From contig JBOHRE010000051.1 of the NCBI GenBank assembly GCA_050732635.1, positions 1 to 24,203 of the forward strand: a DNA stretch of 24,203 bases, read 5' to 3'. Position 1 is the first letter of the stretch. Every line of letters starts with the position of its first letter. Position numbers and translations under genes: made by a program. Positions 1-7,399 of the stretch are shown here, in pieces. The notes under the pieces were generated by a model. It saw nothing but the letters and a program-made list of their open reading frames with translations, was not told the DNA's origin and ran no database searches. Source of the DNA: JBOHRE01 sp050732635 (GTDB taxonomy: Bacteria > Gemmatimonadota > Gemmatimonadetes > Longimicrobiales > RSA9).

Positions 1-117
1 CACCAGCGGCGGACCCGGCTCGGCGAGCGGGCCGGCGGCAGGCGCGGCGCACGCCGCAAGCGACGTCGCCAGGAACGAGGCGGCCAGCGCCGCGGCGGGG
101 TGTCGAGGTCCGATCAT
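1..117 (-). CDS. N-terminus of a lipoprotein, cut by window edge
   Basis: The minus strand reads from an ATG at 117 to the window edge with no stop (39 codons). The peptide has a basic start (MIGPRHP), an alanine/leucine-rich hydrophobic stretch and a lipobox-like 'SLAAC' at residues 19-23, then an Ala/Pro-rich linker. This is the pattern of a signal-peptidase-II lipoprotein, so the product is probably anchored to a membrane facing the periplasm. The mature domain lies outside the window and its function cannot be told. The gene is divergent from the S9 peptidase; positions 118-235 must hold the promoters of both, but I see no clear boxes there. Confidence 0.55.
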   Translation of the reverse strand, partial: MIGPRHPAAALAASFLATSLAACAAPAAGPLAEPGPPLV

Positions 118-235
118 GCTGCGTTCGCGGTGAGTGTGGACAGGCGGCCGGCAGGGTGACAGTCTAGGCGAGCAGCGCGGCGCCGGCCATGGCGCCGGGC
201 ACGCCGCGCACCGCACCCGCACGAGCGAGACTCCG

Positions 236-2389
236 ATGACACAGACGCTGACGCACGCGCTCCGCACGCTGCTGCTCACGGCCATGCTCGCGCCGCTGCC
301 GCTCGCCGCGCAGACCGGCTCGTTCACCATGGAGCAGGTCAAGAGCTACCCGTACCCGAACGAGCTCGCGGCGGCCGCGACCGGCTCGCGCATCGCCTGG
401 GCGCTGAACGAGCAGGGTCGCCGCAACATCTGGGTGGCGGAGGCGCCCGACTGGCGCGCGCGCATGCTGACCGGCTACGACAGCGATGATGGCCAGGCGC
501 TGACGCGGGTGCAGCTCTCGCCGGACGGCCGCTGGGTGGTCTACCGCCGCGGCGGCGACGACGCCAACTGGGACGAGGATGACTGGGGCCTGGCCGGCGT
601 GAACCCGTCATCCCTGCCGGTGCAGCCGAAGATCCAGATCTGGGCCGTGCCGTTCGAGGGCGGCGAGCCGCGGCTGCTCGCCGATGGCGGCGACGGACCG
701 GTGGTCTCGCCGCGCGGCGATGTCGTCATCTTCGAGCGCGCCAGGCAGCTCTGGTCCGTGCCGATCGACGGCTCCGCGGCCGCGTCGCAGCTCTTCTTCG
801 CGCGGGGCGTGAACGGCGACGCGCGCTTCTCCCCCGATGGCTCGCGCATCGCGTTCGTCTCCAGCCGCCGCGATCACGCCTTCATCGGCATCTACCAGGA
901 CAGCGTCACGCCGATCCTCTGGCTCGACCCGACGACGAACCGCGACGGCTCGCCGCGCTGGTCGCCCGACGGCTCTCGCATCGCGTTCGTGCGCCGACCC
1001 GGCACGGGCGGACCGCCGCAGCCGATCCTCGAGCGACGGCACCAGCCGTGGTCGATCTGGACCGCCGACGCGCGCACCGGCCAGGCGCGCGAGCTCTGGC
1101 GCGCGCCCGAGACGCTGCCCGGCTCGCCGCCGAGCACGCAGGGCGGCACCAACCTGCACTGGGCCGCCAACGGCCGGATCGTGTTCCTCTCCTACATGGA
1201 CGGCTGGCCGCACCTGTACTCGATCGCCGAGACCGGCGGCGAGCCGCTGCTGCTCACGCCCGGCGACTACATGGCCGAGTACATCAGCATCTCGCCCGAT
1301 CGGCGCACGCTCGCCTTCACCGCGAACGCCGGCGATACGCCGGACGACATCGACCGCCGCCACATCGTGCGCGTGCCGGTCGACCGCGCCGAGCCCGAGG
1401 TGCTCACCCCCGGCACCGGCCTCGAGTGGACGCCGGTCTTCACCGGTGACGGCACGTCGATCGCGTTCATCGGGGCGACGTCGCGCCGCCCGCCGCTCCC
1501 GGCCGTCATGCCCGCCCGCGGCGGCGCCGTCCGCTGGCTCGCCGAGGACCGCATCCCGGCCGACTTCCCGACGCAACAGCTCGTGGTCCCGCGCAGCGTC
1601 ACCTTCCAGGCGAGCGATGGCGTCACCGTCTATGGTCAGATCTTCGAGCGCGCGGGCGGCGCGGCGCAGAAGCCGGCCGTGATCTTCATCCACGGCGGAC
1701 CACCGCGACAGATGCTGCTCGGCTGGCACTACTCCGACTACTACGCGAACGCCTACGCCGCGCAGCAGTATTTCGCGAGCCGCGGCTACGTCGCGCTGTC
1801 CGTCAACTACCGGCTCGGCATCGGCTACGGCTACGACTTCCATCGGCCGCCCGAGGCCGGCGCGCGAGGCGCGGCCGAGTACCGTGACATCGTGGCCGCC
1901 GGCCAGTACCTGCGCTCGCTGCCCCAGGTCGACCCGTCCCGCATCGGCGTCTGGGGCGGCTCCTACGGCGGCTACCTGACCGCCATGGCGCTGGCCAGGG
2001 ACTCCGACCTGTTCGCCGCCGGTGTCGACATCCACGGCGTGCACAACTGGGCCGACCGCTTCGCGCCGCCGGCGGCGCGCTATGAGCCCACCGACCGCGA
2101 GCAGGCCGCCGACGTCGCCTGGCGCTCGTCGCCTGTCGCTTACATCGACACCTGGCGCTCGCCCGTGCTGCTCATCCACGGCGACGACGACCGCAACGTC
2201 CGCTTCGCCGAGACCGTCGACTTGGCCCGCCGCCTGGAGCTCGCCGGCGTGCCCTTCGAGGAGCTGATCATCCCCGACGACACGCACCACTTCATGCGCC
2301 ACGCGAACTGGGTGCGCGTCAACCGCGCGACCGCCGAGTTCCTCGACCGCCACTTCGGCGTCGGCGTGGCGAGCACGCCGCAGCGGTGA
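236..2389 (+). CDS. secreted S9 family (prolyl oligopeptidase-type) serine peptidase
   Basis: 717 aa from the ATG at 236. I chose this start because it gives a clean signal peptide (MTQTLTHALRTLL... ending LAAQ, about residue 25); the open frame further upstream is unlike an export signal. Residues ~30-450 are a TolB/WD40-like beta-propeller with repeated 'SPDG..IAF' blades. Residues ~470-717 are the alpha/beta-hydrolase peptidase domain: 'GGSYGGY' with nucleophile Ser576, 'HGDDDRNV' with Asp652, and 'DTHHF' with His684. 'IHGGPP' forms the oxyanion region. By family knowledge it cleaves short peptides, often after proline or as a dipeptidyl/acylaminoacyl peptidase; the exact specificity is not readable. 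The length is normal and all catalytic residues are present. It is monocistronic as far as can be seen, 33 bp ahead of the ligase gene. Confidence 0.93.
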   Translation: MTQTLTHALRTLLLTAMLAPLPLAAQTGSFTMEQVKSYPYPNELAAAATGSRIAWALNEQGRRNIWVAEAPDWRARMLTGYDSDDGQALTRVQLSPDGRWVVYRRGGDDANWDEDDWGLAGVNPSSLPVQPKIQIWAVPFEGGEPRLLADGGDGPVVSPRGDVVIFERARQLWSVPIDGSAAASQLFFARGVNGDARFSPDGSRIAFVSSRRDHAFIGIYQDSVTPILWLDPTTNRDGSPRWSPDGSRIAFVRRPGTGGPPQPILERRHQPWSIWTADARTGQARELWRAPETLPGSPPSTQGGTNLHWAANGRIVFLSYMDGWPHLYSIAETGGEPLLLTPGDYMAEYISISPDRRTLAFTANAGDTPDDIDRRHIVRVPVDRAEPEVLTPGTGLEWTPVFTGDGTSIAFIGATSRRPPLPAVMPARGGAVRWLAEDRIPADFPTQQLVVPRSVTFQASDGVTVYGQIFERAGGAAQKPAVIFIHGGPPRQMLLGWHYSDYYANAYAAQQYFASRGYVALSVNYRLGIGYGYDFHRPPEAGARGAAEYRDIVAAGQYLRSLPQVDPSRIGVWGGSYGGYLTAMALARDSDLFAAGVDIHGVHNWADRFAPPAARYEPTDREQAADVAWRSSPVAYIDTWRSPVLLIHGDDDRNVRFAETVDLARRLELAGVPFEELIIPDDTHHFMRHANWVRVNRATAEFLDRHFGVGVASTPQR

Positions 2390-2422
2390 TCGCCTGGGCA
2401 AAACCGACACGCGCTTAGGTGA

Positions 2423-3280
2423 ATGACGCCGGAATGGCTCGAACCGATGGCCGCGACGCTCACGCAGGAGCGCTTCACGGACCCCGCGTGGCTCTTCGAG
2501 CGGAAGCTCGACGGCATTCGCCTGCTCGCGTTCAGCGACGGTACCGATGTACGGCTCCTCTCGCGCAACCGGCTACCCCGTCACCTGCCGCACGTCGCCG
2601 AGGCGATCCGCAAGCTGCCCGTGCATGATGTGGTGCTCGACGGCGAGGCCGACTGGGATGAGCGGAGTGCCGTCGCCTATCACGTCTTCGACATGCTGTG
2701 GCTGAACGGCCGTTCTCTTACCGCGCTGCCGCTCGTGGAACGCTACGCGCTGCTCGACGCGCTCCCGCTCGCACCGCCGCTCGGGCGCGTGGCTGCACTC
2801 GACGGGCCGGAGCCGTGGCAGCGCGCCTGCAGGGAAGGGTGGGAAGGCGTCATCGCGAAGCGGCTCGACTCGCCCTACGAGCACCGGCGCTCGCGCAGCT
2901 GGCTGAAGATGAAGTGCGAGGCCACGCAGGAGCTGGTCGTCGGCGGATTCACCGACCCGCAGCGCAGCCGCGTGGGCCTCGGTGCGCTGCTCGTAGGCTA
3001 CTACGATGACGGCGACTTCGTCTTCGCCGGAAAGGTCGGGACCGGCTTCGATACGAACATGCTGCTCGCGCTGCGTGAGCGACTCGATGCCATCGAGACT
3101 CCGCAGCCACCGTTCACGAAGGCGGTCGGCCTGCCTCGCGTGCGGGCACACTGGGTGCGGCCGGAGATCGTCGTGGAGGTGGCATTCATCGAATGGACCG
3201 TGCACGGCAAGCTGCGCCACTCGCGACTGCTGGGCATCCGGGATGACAGGTCGCCGCATGACATCGTCCGCAAGCCGTGA
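2423..3280 (+). CDS. ligD: ATP-dependent DNA ligase (LigD ligase domain protein)
   Basis: 285 aa. The adenylation motif KxDG is present as 'ERKLDGIR', with Lys28 the expected AMP-accepting residue. 'DGEAD' (motif III region), 'EGVIAKRLDSPY' (motif IV) and 'WLKMKC' (motif V) follow in the correct order, and the C-terminal part ('VGGFTDPQRSRVGLGALLVGYY', 'GKVGTGF') is the OB-fold typical of LigD ligase domains. The start is ATG 2423, preceded by AGGTGA. In the NHEJ pathway this ligase seals double-strand breaks held by Ku. Here it is a separate protein, followed with a 23-bp overlap by the polymerase-domain gene, so the LigD activities are split over two co-transcribed genes. No ku gene and no LigD phosphoesterase domain lie in the window. 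The gene looks intact. Confidence 0.92.
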   Translation: MTPEWLEPMAATLTQERFTDPAWLFERKLDGIRLLAFSDGTDVRLLSRNRLPRHLPHVAEAIRKLPVHDVVLDGEADWDERSAVAYHVFDMLWLNGRSLTALPLVERYALLDALPLAPPLGRVAALDGPEPWQRACREGWEGVIAKRLDSPYEHRRSRSWLKMKCEATQELVVGGFTDPQRSRVGLGALLVGYYDDGDFVFAGKVGTGFDTNMLLALRERLDAIETPQPPFTKAVGLPRVRAHWVRPEIVVEVAFIEWTVHGKLRHSRLLGIRDDRSPHDIVRKP

Positions 3281-4168
3281 CCGCGTGAGCATCACGCATC
3301 CCGAGAAGGTGCTGTTTCCCGAGGACGGCATCACCAAGGGCGAGCTGGCTGATTACTACCGGATGATCGCTCCGCTGATGCTGCCGCACATCGTCGGGCG
3401 GCCCGTCACGATGGAGCGCTTCCACCGCGGCATCGGTGAGAAGGGATTCTATCAGAAGAGCGTGACGAAGGGGTTCCCCGCCTGGCTGGAGCGCGTGGCG
3501 GTGCCGAAGAAGAACGGTACGGTCTACCACCCGCTCGTTACCGACACGGAATCCCTGCTCTGGCTCGCGAACATGAACTGCATCACGCCGCACGTGTGGA
3601 CCGCGCGCGCTCCCGATCTCACCCACCCGGACCTGCTCGTCTTCGATCTGGATCCGTCCGCGGATGATGCCGCTGCGCTGCGTGACGCCACGCTCCTCGT
3701 GCGCGACACGCTCGCCGAGCTCGGCCTCACCAGCTGGGTGAAGACGTCGGGGTCGAAGGGCTTCCACGTCGTTGTCCCGCTCGCTGGCACCTCGGACTAC
3801 GGCGAGTGCGCGCCGTTCGCACACGCGTGCGGCCGTCTCCTCGTGCAGCGTCATCCGGACACGTTCACGCAGGAGTTCTTAAGGCGGATCGCGGCGGTCG
3901 CATTCTGATCGACACCGGTCGTAACGAGTTCCATGCGACGTACGCCGCTCCGTATGCCGTGCGGGCGCAGAGCGGCGCGCCGATCTCCGCGCCCTGCACG
4001 TGGCAGGAGGTGGAGCGCGGTGACATCCGTCCGCAGTCGCTCACGCTCCAGCAGATGGCCGGGCGCATGGCCGCTGTCGGCGATGTATGGTCCGGGCTGC
4101 ACGCGCACGGTCAGACGCTGGGGAGCGCAATCAAGCAGTTGCGGCAGGCCACGCATGGAGCCACCTGA
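3258..4168 (+). pseudogene. LigD-type primase-polymerase, split by a one-base frameshift
   Basis: ATG 3258 lies inside the end of the ligase gene; a GTG at 3285 is an alternative start. The first frame ('HPEKVLFPEDGITKGELADYY' onward) is the LigD polymerase (AEP primase) fold, with the metal-binding 'DLDP' at Asp130/Asp132 and 'SGSKGFHVVVPL'. It stops at 3906-3908, after the shift. The rest of the domain ('LKADRGGRILIDTGRN', with the third catalytic Asp at 3911-3913, then 'WQEVERGDIRPQSL') continues in the -1 frame to 4168. The join is at about 3876-3880, where 'GAG TTC TTA AGG' replaces an expected 'GAG TTC CTT AAG', so one base appears lost. Restored, the protein is ~304 aa, the normal domain length. 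It is either a recent inactivation or a sequence error; both halves are otherwise well preserved. An intact protein would add (ribo)nucleotides at break ends for the ligase. Confidence 0.85.
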
Positions 4169-4197
4169 GTACCGAGGTCGAGCCGCTCGACACGCCG

Positions 4198-4341
4198 GCT
4201 TACGGTGGCCGCATCGTCCAAGAGCTGCTCGGCCACAAGAGCGTCAAGACCACCGTGGTCTACCCGCATAGACTGCTCCGTGGCCATGCTATGCTGCGCC
4301 CCGCGCAGCCTAACCCGCTTGCCTACCTTTCTTGCTCCTGA
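4198..4341 (+). pseudogene. C-terminal remnant of an integron-type tyrosine recombinase
   Basis: About 30 residues, 'AYGGRIVQELLGHKSVKTTVVYPHRLLRGH' in two pieces, match the end of tyrosine recombinases and closely resemble integron integrases ('GYDIRTVQELLGHKSVKTTMIYTHVL'). The 'LGH' histidine and the nucleophilic Tyr (codon 4261-4263) survive. The catalytic domain upstream, with the first Arg and the HxxR, is missing: the DNA immediately 5' is the end of the LigD polymerase gene. The fragment is followed directly by attC-like sites, which supports an integron integrase over a XerC/D or phage enzyme. It points in the same direction as the cassettes, the 'reverse integrase' layout known from some chromosomal integrons. 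It cannot be functional. Confidence 0.65.
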
Positions 4342-4463
4342 CGCGACCGCCGGGTAGCGTCACCGGTTCCAGGGCGGACGCTGCCGGGTCCGGCCGGCGC
4401 TTCGCCGGCCCCGTGGGTAGCCGATTCCGGCGGCGCGTCTGCAGGTCCAGAGAGTAGTTGGGC
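4308..4463 (+). other. weak attC-like or attI-like recombination site
   Basis: The site is bounded by GCCTAAC (4308-4314) and GTTGGGC (4457-4463), both fitting the RYYYAAC/GTTRRRY core consensus. An inner arm GACGCG-A-CCGCCGG (4340-4353) pairs with 4427-4439, leaving one extra A on the left. The centre holds a perfect 8-bp hairpin (4392-4399 with 4403-4410, 3-nt loop). The arms next to the outer cores pair poorly, unlike the other four sites. It lies between the recombinase remnant and the first cassette gene, where an attI or a first attC would be expected in a same-orientation integron. I cannot tell which it is. Confidence 0.45.
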
Positions 4464-4549
4464 GGCACGGATTATCCGGGTTCAACGTTCCGTCTCGCCC
4501 CGCTCGTGAGGTATTCCCCTGACTCAGTTCTCGTGACACGGAGATTGCT

Positions 4550-5638
4550 TTGAGATTGCCCGCGTTGATGCTGCTGATCCTCCCCATCGTTTCCTGCGCA
4601 CCAGCGCGGCATAGCTCCTCTCCGACGGAGCCTGCCTACGATTTGCCGGCGTTCGCGCGGGCACTCGACTCGCTGCGTACGGCCGCGCGGATTCCCGGGC
4701 TGTCTGCCACAGTAGTCAAAGACGGAGAGGTCATCTTCGCCCGTGGCTTCGGATACGCCGACCTGGAGCGGCAGATTCCCGCGACACCGGAGACCCCGTA
4801 CGATATCGCCTCGGTCACCAAGCCCATCTCGGCCGTTGTTGCCCTGAGGCTGGTGGAGGATGGTCTGCTCGACCTTGACCGTCCCATCGCGCAATACAGC
4901 GAATGGGCAGATTTCTGCAGGGATTTCAGCGAGCAGCCCTCGATCTTCGCCCCGGAGCTGCGCTGTGAATCTCCGCAGCACTCGCTCCGCCACCTGCTGA
5001 CGCACACCGCCATCGGCCGTCCCGGGGCGCAGTTCTCCTACAATCCCATACTGTATTCGTGGGCCTCGCGCCCCATGATGGACGCCGCCGGCACGTCGTT
5101 CTCCCGCCTGGTAGAGCAGTATGTCTTCCAACCCGCGGGAATGGCGCGGTCCGCACGAACCTATCGCGACCTACCACTGCGTGAAGACCTGGCCGCGGCG
5201 ATTGCCATCCCGTACCACGTCGACAGCACCGGAATGATGGTGCGTTCGCCCGAGAAGGGGCCGCAGGGCGACGGTGCCGCCGGCGGCGTGATCTCCACGG
5301 TTCTGGACCTGGCCCGGTTCGATGTCGCGCTGGATCGGGGCGAGCTGATCTCGCCCGCGTCGTACACGGCCATGATGAGACCCATGCGCTCGCACACCGG
5401 CGAGTCTCTGCCCTACAGCGTCGGCTGGTTTGCCCAGCGGTACGCAGGTCATGAGCTCCGCTGGCACTCGGGCTGGTGGCCCGACGCGTATTCGGCGTTG
5501 TACCTCAAAGTTCCTGACGAGAACCTGACGCTCATTCTGCTCGCAAATAGCGAAGGTGTGTGGTGGGACAATCCGCTTGGTTCTGCACAGGTGCAGCAGT
5601 CGAGCTTCGCTCGAGCGTTTTTCCGCGCATTCCTGTAG
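4550..5638 (+). CDS. serine beta-lactamase-like hydrolase lipoprotein (cassette gene)
   Basis: 362 aa, starting at TTG 4550 with GGAG six bases upstream; an ATG at 4568 is possible but would cut the signal. The N-terminus 'LPALMLLILPIVSC' is a lipoprotein signal with lipobox IVSC. The domain is the Beta-lactamase/class C-DD-peptidase fold: 'SVTK' (SxxK nucleophile Ser), 'FSYN' (S/Y-x-N) and 'WHSGWW' (HxG in place of KTG). Such proteins include esterases, DD-peptidases and class C-like beta-lactamases; the HSG variant and lipoprotein anchor fit an esterase or peptidase at least as well as a drug-resistance enzyme. It is the first gene of the cassette array and its TAG lies 4 bp before an attC, the standard cassette layout. 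GC is lower than in the left flank. Confidence 0.88.
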   Translation: MRLPALMLLILPIVSCAPARHSSSPTEPAYDLPAFARALDSLRTAARIPGLSATVVKDGEVIFARGFGYADLERQIPATPETPYDIASVTKPISAVVALRLVEDGLLDLDRPIAQYSEWADFCRDFSEQPSIFAPELRCESPQHSLRHLLTHTAIGRPGAQFSYNPILYSWASRPMMDAAGTSFSRLVEQYVFQPAGMARSARTYRDLPLREDLAAAIAIPYHVDSTGMMVRSPEKGPQGDGAAGGVISTVLDLARFDVALDRGELISPASYTAMMRPMRSHTGESLPYSVGWFAQRYAGHELRWHSGWWPDAYSALYLKVPDENLTLILLANSEGVWWDNPLGSAQVQQSSFARAFFRAFL

Positions 5639-5642
5639 CGCC

Positions 5643-5743
5643 GCCCAACACGCGGATGAAGTGGACACAGGGCCGGGCATGGTTTTACGCATGTTCAAGT
5701 TTGGCGCACCGGCCCTGCGCCACTTATCCTTGAGTCGTTAGGC
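5643..5743 (+). other. attC site 1 (101 bp)
   Basis: GCCCAAC (5643-5649) and GTTAGGC (5737-5743) are the outer cores. The left arm GGATGAAGTGG (5654-5664) pairs with CCACTTATCC (5720-5729) except for one extra G, the extra-helical base. A second stem pairs CAGGGCCGG (5668-5676) with CCGGCCCTG (5709-5717). This imperfect-palindrome design is the single-stranded substrate recognised by integron integrases. The extra base on the left arm orients the site so that the upstream hydrolase gene belongs to it. Confidence 0.88.
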
Positions 5744-5875
5744 CGCTCGCTGGCGCATCGCTGGTACGCAGGTGCTGTTAACGCCGACTCCAGTTTCTCG
5801 TGCTGCATGGCCAGAGCACAGACTGTCGCATGAGCGTGGCATTACACTGAAGGCTACCTCAACCAAGGAGGCGCT

Positions 5876-6332
5876 ATGCGTTTCGTTGTCAACACCATTA
5901 CTGCGGCCACACTTCATATGGCCAACCAGCGTTTTCGCCCAGCAATGGTCCCCTGCGCAGCAGGAAATCTGGGCCTTCGAACAGGCTTGCTGGGAAACGC
6001 GTGAGCTACAAGTGAATCTGGACTGCCACCATGAGGAGTTCATGGGCTGGGGTGCCGCCAACGCTCTGCAGCAACCGACCAGCAAGCTTGACCGGCGCGT
6101 CAGCTTCCAGAGGAGCATCGCAACGACCGATATGGTTGCCCTCCACCTGCAACCGGTGAGCATCAAGGTGTACGGCAACACGGCCGTGGTCTTATACGTG
6201 GCGACGATTACCACGAGGAACAAGAGCACCGACGAAGTCCGCACCCGTACGGAACGCTGGACGGATGTCCTGATCCGTGACACAAGCAATCGCTGGCGCT
6301 GGATTGCCGACCATATGGGCCCGACGCAATAG
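5876..6332 (+). pseudogene. NTF2/SnoaL-like exported protein with frameshift in signal peptide
   Basis: AAGGAGG at 5864-5870 precedes ATG 5876, which opens a signal-like stretch (MRFVVNTITAATLHMA) in one frame. The body of the protein ('TSVFAQQWSPAQQEIWAFEQACWE' in two pieces, through 'ERWTDVLIRDTSNRWRWIADHMGPTQ') is in another frame. Removing one A from GCCAACC at 5921-5927 joins them into a normal signal peptide ending VFA. The body has the cone-like NTF2 fold pattern seen in SnoaL/DUF4440 proteins, which often carry '...W.DVL.RD..RWRW.ADH'. The function is unknown; such proteins bind small ligands or are enzyme-like. It occupies the second cassette, with its stop 31 bp before an attC. It is either truly broken or a single-base sequence error; an alternative unsignalled start in the body frame is possible. 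Confidence 0.62.
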
Positions 6333-6363
6333 ATCGCCAGATGCTTTCCCGGTGCGGCTCGCG

Positions 6364-6504
6364 GCCTAACAGGGGCTTGGAGCGGCCGGGTGCTCACGCC
6401 GGGCCGAGAAGTGAGTGGCTGGAGGGCTCCATGACGAGGTCATTGACCATACGGCGCGGTTGGGGGGCTGTAGCGCCCGCCGCTCAAGCCCCGGTCCGTT
6501 AGGC
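6364..6504 (+). other. attC site 2 (141 bp)
   Basis: The cores are GCCTAAC (6364-6370) and GTTAGGC (6498-6504), perfect complements. The left arm GGGGCTTGGAGCGG (6372-6385) pairs with CCGCTCAAGCCCC (6480-6492), leaving one extra G on the left. This is the same geometry and orientation as site 1. The long central segment is the variable terminal structure. The site ends the cassette carrying the NTF2-like gene. Confidence 0.92.
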
Positions 6505-6515
6505 AGCGTAAAGCG

Positions 6516-6668
6516 ATGATGGACGAAGTCACGATAACGCCCGAAGAATGTGCTCGGCGCGTTCTACAGCGGGACCTCGGACGCCCGGTCGTGCGACATG
6601 ACATGATGACGGTAGCGGGCCGTCCATGTACGATCTTAGGATCGGCCAGCGGCACGCGCCGGACGTAG
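6516..6668 (+). CDS. small hypothetical cassette ORF, possibly 5' part of a broken gene
   Basis: 50 codons from ATG 6516 (or ATG 6519), beginning 11 bp after the GTTAGGC core, the usual place for a cassette gene to start. The peptide (MMDEVTITPEECARRVLQRD...) matches no family I recognise. The frame shifted by +1 is open from 6640 and runs into the next ORF, so a single extra base between 6640 and 6668 could have split one ~190-aa gene into two. There is no good ribosome-binding site. Confidence that this is an independent gene is low. Confidence 0.3.
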   Translation: MMDEVTITPEECARRVLQRDLGRPVVRHDMMTVAGRPCTILGSASGTRRT

Positions 6669-6735
6669 CGATGAGTGTGTAGCTGCCGTCGACCCGATTA
6701 GGACGGCGACCTGGAACGAAGGCCCAGGGCGCGGA

Positions 6736-7089
6736 ATGGTCACAGTGAATTCGCTCACTGACTGGAGGGTCGTCCTTTGGCCGAATGCGCGGATTAAGCC
6801 AGTGCGTAGCCAGCTCGCTGAGATCATCAAACGCTGTGAAGCAGCGGAGCTCGTCGGTTTCACGCGCGTTGAATTCCAGCTGAAACGCCAGGCTCCTGAT
6901 CTCCACGCCCTCGGCGGCGTGCCGTGGCTCGTAGAGTCCTACTTGGGCACGCATACCGACAGCCTTCCTCCGTCGGAACCGGATTTACCGCCGCCCGTAG
7001 ACGCAGTTTGGATCATGTACGGTCGCCGCGGTCTGCGTTGGCACGCGAAACCGTGGTCGTTCTTCGATGCGGTGATTCCTGCTGAATAG
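6736..7089 (+). CDS. hypothetical cassette protein
   Basis: 117 aa from ATG 6736; the same frame is open upstream to 6640, so the true start is uncertain. The protein is soluble-looking, without a signal peptide or membrane segment, and contains a mixed helix ('RSQLAEIIKRCEAAELVGFTR') followed by Trp/Pro-rich strands ('GVPWLVESYLG', 'WIMYGRRGLRWHAKPWSFF'). I do not recognise the family. It is the main plus-strand frame of the third cassette and ends 41 bp before an attC, as cassette genes normally do. A minus-strand frame covers part of the same DNA (6529-6954), but orientation relative to the attC favours the plus strand. Confidence 0.5.
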   Translation: MVTVNSLTDWRVVLWPNARIKPVRSQLAEIIKRCEAAELVGFTRVEFQLKRQAPDLHALGGVPWLVESYLGTHTDSLPPSEPDLPPPVDAVWIMYGRRGLRWHAKPWSFFDAVIPAE

Positions 7090-7130
7090 CGACGCCGGAA
7101 CAATGTGCGGGTGGCGGGAACCGCCCCGCT

Positions 7131-7256
7131 GCCTAACGGGTGCGGTGAAGCTGACGGGCAGCTAATTCAAGCGCGAAGTAGCTGGTAAGAACTCGTATAG
7201 CAGTTCAAGCGTGAGCGCGCTGGTGTGGCCCGCAGCTTACCTCCAGTGCGTTAGGC
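7131..7256 (+). other. attC site 3 (126 bp)
   Basis: The cores are GCCTAAC (7131-7137) and GTTAGGC (7250-7256). The left arm GGTGAAGCTGACGGGC (7144-7159) pairs with GCCCGCAGCTTACC (7228-7241) with two bases left over on the left side (G and A). The orientation is the same as sites 1 and 2. The site ends the cassette with the hypothetical protein. Confidence 0.9.
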
Positions 7257-7399
7257 GGCTTTCGATAGCGTTGCCTCGCGCGACGATCGTGACCCTTGCC
7301 CACGGGAAGGGGTTTCCCTTATTTGCACCACCCCAGCGGGAAGACTTCCAGCTTCTCACGACCCATCGCAAAACGTCGCAAACCGAAAGGATCGCCAAG

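Noticed and set aside
608..2410. 600-codon open frame on the minus strand
   Set aside because: It mirrors the S9 peptidase codons in very high-GC DNA; the translation is low-complexity Arg/Ala/Val with no domain, while the plus strand has a full catalytic triad.
3876..3908. Programmed -1 frameshift in the LigD polymerase gene
   Set aside because: There is no X-XXY-YYZ slippery heptamer and no obvious downstream pseudoknot; a missing base is simpler.
4392..4410. Rho-independent terminator after the recombinase remnant
   Set aside because: The stem is perfect but no T-run follows; it is better explained as the centre of the attC/attI-like site.
6529..6954. 141-codon minus-strand ORF in the third cassette
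   Set aside because: It is opposite to the attC orientation and overlaps the better-placed plus-strand frame; no motif was recognised.
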